From: Bacteroidales bacterium
Lineage (GTDB): Bacteria; Bacteroidota; Bacteroidia; Bacteroidales; GCA-2711565
NCBI GenBank assembly: GCA_029938505.1
Contig: JAOZUV010000098.1
Coordinates: 1 to 7,193 of the forward strand
DNA: 7,193 nucleotides
Direction of reading: 5' to 3'
Shown: positions 6,343 through 7,193 of the stretch, piece after piece
Position numbering within the stretch: the stretch's first letter is position 1
Layout: every line of letters starts with the position of its first letter
Program-made: the position numbers and the translations under genes
Notes under the pieces: model-generated
The model's input: only the letters and a program-made list of their open reading frames with translations
What the model was told of the DNA's origin: nothing
The model's database searches: none

Positions 6343-6395
6343 CGAAGCTTGTATATAATAAACTTTGAAAAAGCAAGTTAAATGAAAATATTGTA

Positions 6396-6403
6396 TATAT
6401 TTG
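6396..6403 (+). promoter_or_regulatory. TATATTTG box abutting the HxlR start codon
   Basis: This is a full TAnnTTTG match ending 4 nt before ATG 6408. No TTG lies 17-23 nt upstream. If used, the transcript would begin at or just inside the start codon and be leaderless. Otherwise the box is a chance match in AT-rich DNA and the upstream TAAACTTTG (6359-6367) is the likelier -7 box. Confidence 0.3.
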
Positions 6404-6407
6404 TATT

Positions 6408-6821
6408 ATGAAAATACGTTCACATTGTCCGTTTAATTTTGCATTAGACCATTTTGGAGATAAATGGTCTTTGTTAATTATACGAGATTTAATGTTTAAT
6501 AATAAGCGACATTACAATGAGTTCTTTAATTCTGAAGAGGGGGTTTCAACAAGTGTATTAGGAGATAGATTAAAAATGTTAGAATCATTAAAATTCATCT
6601 CAAAAAGTTCTGATAGTGTAAAAAAATCTCGTATAAAATACAGCCTGACTAAAAAAGGAATTAGTTTGCTTCCTCTAATGATTGAAATGGTAGTTTGGAG
6701 TGATCTAATTGATAATGATACGGAGGCTGGGAGTGATTTTGTTATTCATGCAACTAAAGACAGAGATAATCTAATTTCAATACTTCAAGAAAAATTAGAG
6801 AAAGAGCATTTGAAGATTTAG
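6408..6821 (+). CDS. HxlR-family winged helix-turn-helix transcriptional regulator
   Basis: This 137-residue DNA-binding protein belongs to the HxlR family, small dimeric regulators that often control nearby oxidoreductases or transporters and sometimes sense electrophiles through an N-terminal cysteine. The hallmark start is present: C7-P-F followed by GDKWSLLIIRDL (residues 17-28). The recognition helix region follows as VSTSVLGDRLKMLESLKFI (about 46-64), then the wing and SLTKKGISLLPL (about 79-90). The remaining 40 or so residues form the dimerisation and C-terminal part. The start at ATG 6408 is fixed by the conserved N-terminus. No enzyme gene is divergent or directly downstream in this window, so its target is unknown. 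Base composition is more AT-rich than in the neighbouring exonuclease gene. Confidence 0.92.
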   Translation: MKIRSHCPFNFALDHFGDKWSLLIIRDLMFNNKRHYNEFFNSEEGVSTSVLGDRLKMLESLKFISKSSDSVKKSRIKYSLTKKGISLLPLMIEMVVWSDLIDNDTEAGSDFVIHATKDRDNLISILQEKLEKEHLKI

Positions 6822-6869
6822 TCGGTTTTCTATTCAAGTTATTGAATTCAGGCTGACGGCAGATAATCA

Positions 6870-6902
6870 TTGCTAGCGTGGATGTTTCGTCTGTGCCAGC
6901 CG
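6870..6902. repeat. REP-like hairpin repeat, copy 2 (diverged)
   Basis: GCTAGCGTGGAT (6872-6883) can pair with GTCTGTGCCAGC (6889-6900) around loop GTTTC. The stem uses four G-U pairs and one A-C mismatch. It aligns with the copy at 6084-6110 at 22 of 27 positions, and lies 50 nt behind the HxlR stop codon. It ends in CCGAGTTTTG, so it may be a weak terminator for the regulator gene. Confidence 0.55.
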
Positions 6903-6913
6903 AGTTTTGTATA

Positions 6914-6944
6914 ATTAGTGTCAGATTACTGTCTCATAACTGTC
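6914..6944. repeat. Three 9-bp direct repeats at 11-bp period
   Basis: ATTAGTGTC (6914-6922), ATTACTGTC (6925-6933) and ATAACTGTC (6936-6944) fit ATWASTGTC and are each separated by 2 nt. The 11-bp period places them on one face of the helix. They end 14 nt before the -33 box of the next gene, a position suited to an activator or cooperative regulator. Confidence 0.6.
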
Positions 6945-6956
6945 ACAACTATTTCA

Positions 6957-6986
6957 TATTGATTTTAAACTCAATACTTATCTTTG
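6957..6986 (+). promoter_or_regulatory. Promoter of the XRE regulator gene, with inverted repeat
   Basis: TTG (6959-6961) is followed after 17 nt by TATCTTTG (6979-6986), a full match to TAnnTTTG. This puts the transcription start near 6992 and leaves a leader of about 27 nt. A perfect dyad TATTGA (6957-6962) / TCAATA (6971-6976) overlaps the -33 box and spacer and could be an operator. Confidence 0.6.
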
Positions 6987-7018
6987 CTCAATAAATAATA
7001 GTAAAAAGCTAAAGAATA

Positions 7019-7193
7019 ATGAATTATAATAAAATTAATTTAAGAGATATTAAAGAAATGAGACTGGAACGTCATTGGTCACAAGATCAACTTTCTGAAA
7101 TGAGTGGATTAAGCATACGAACTATTCAACGGATTGAAAATGGAGAAAATGCAGGTTTAGAATCATTGAAATCTTTGGCAGCTGTTTTTGAAA
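7019..7193 (+). CDS. XRE-family helix-turn-helix regulator, N-terminus (cut by right edge)
   Basis: The first 58 residues of a Cro/C1-type DNA-binding protein are visible. The frame opens at ATG 7019, with an in-frame TAA at 7010-7012, and reads through the window edge. Residues about 8-58 form the HTH: IKEMRLERHWSQDQL, then SGLSIRTIQRIENGE (turn and recognition helix), then GLESLKSLAAVF. The wording closely follows regulators that, as I recall, often carry a C-terminal two-helix membrane segment (2TM) in Bacteroidota and gammaproteobacteria. That part would lie outside the window, so the full architecture is unknown. Confidence 0.85.
   Translation, partial: MNYNKINLRDIKEMRLERHWSQDQLSEMSGLSIRTIQRIENGENAGLESLKSLAAVFE

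Larger units (their letters stand above)
6008..6407. other. Gene-free region between exonuclease III and HxlR regulator
   Basis: This 400-bp stretch has no believable coding frame. Its first 115 bp carry two hairpin repeats in a row (6049-6069 and 6086-6110). The rest is AT-rich, with a CTTTTTTTAAAAAAG palindrome near 6160-6175, a 16-bp dyad at 6327-6342 and promoter-like boxes just before the HxlR gene. I see no RNA gene. Confidence 0.6.

Noticed and set aside
6833..6846. TTCAA-GTTA-TTGAA hairpin as the HxlR terminator
   Set aside because: Only a 5-bp AT-rich stem with no T-tail; too weak to call.

Overview
The window looks like chromosomal DNA from a member of the Bacteroidota. The DNA is strongly AT-rich, start codons lack clear Shine-Dalgarno sequences and follow A-rich leaders, and several genes are preceded by boxes fitting the Bacteroidota promoter consensus (TTG/TTTG, about 17-23 nt, TAnnTTTG). 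The genes are mostly housekeeping or general accessory functions. I see no phage, transposase, CRISPR array or defence operon.

Layout: (1) 1-1234, minus strand: an ABC transporter operon, with the ATP-binding subunit (395-1234) followed after 3 nt by the membrane subunit (391 down past the left edge). The membrane-subunit frame is interrupted by an in-frame TAA at 152-154 and then continues in the same frame with conserved-looking sequence, so it is probably a nonsense-mutated gene. Upstream (1247-1303) is a very good promoter overlapped by an AGTGTA/TACACT dyad of the type bound by YtrA-like GntR repressors. (2) 1621-3282, plus: an exported M28 zinc aminopeptidase with all metal-site residues present, ending at a strong hairpin terminator. 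(3) 3362-5134, minus, convergent with the peptidase: a ClC-type anion transporter with two C-terminal CBS domains. The gating glutamate is kept, but the internal proton glutamate is replaced by valine. (4) 5240-6007, plus, divergent from ClC: exonuclease III / AP endonuclease. A perfect 14-bp inverted repeat lies between these two divergent genes. (5) 6008-6407: a 400-bp gene-free stretch with two hairpin repeats and a small dyad. (6) 6408-6821, plus: an HxlR-family winged-helix regulator. (7) 6870-6902: a diverged second copy of the hairpin repeat. (8) 7019 to the right edge, plus: the N-terminus of an XRE-type helix-turn-helix regulator, preceded by a consensus promoter and three 9-bp direct repeats at an exact 11-bp period.

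The genes do not form one pathway. The window reads as several independent transcription units: the ABC operon and the peptidase diverge, the peptidase and ClC converge, and ClC and exonuclease III diverge. The points most worth following are the interrupted permease, the operator/promoter arrangement of the ABC operon, the channel-like substitution in ClC, the paired hairpin repeats behind two plus-strand genes, and the phased repeats upstream of the XRE gene. I found no convincing new system.
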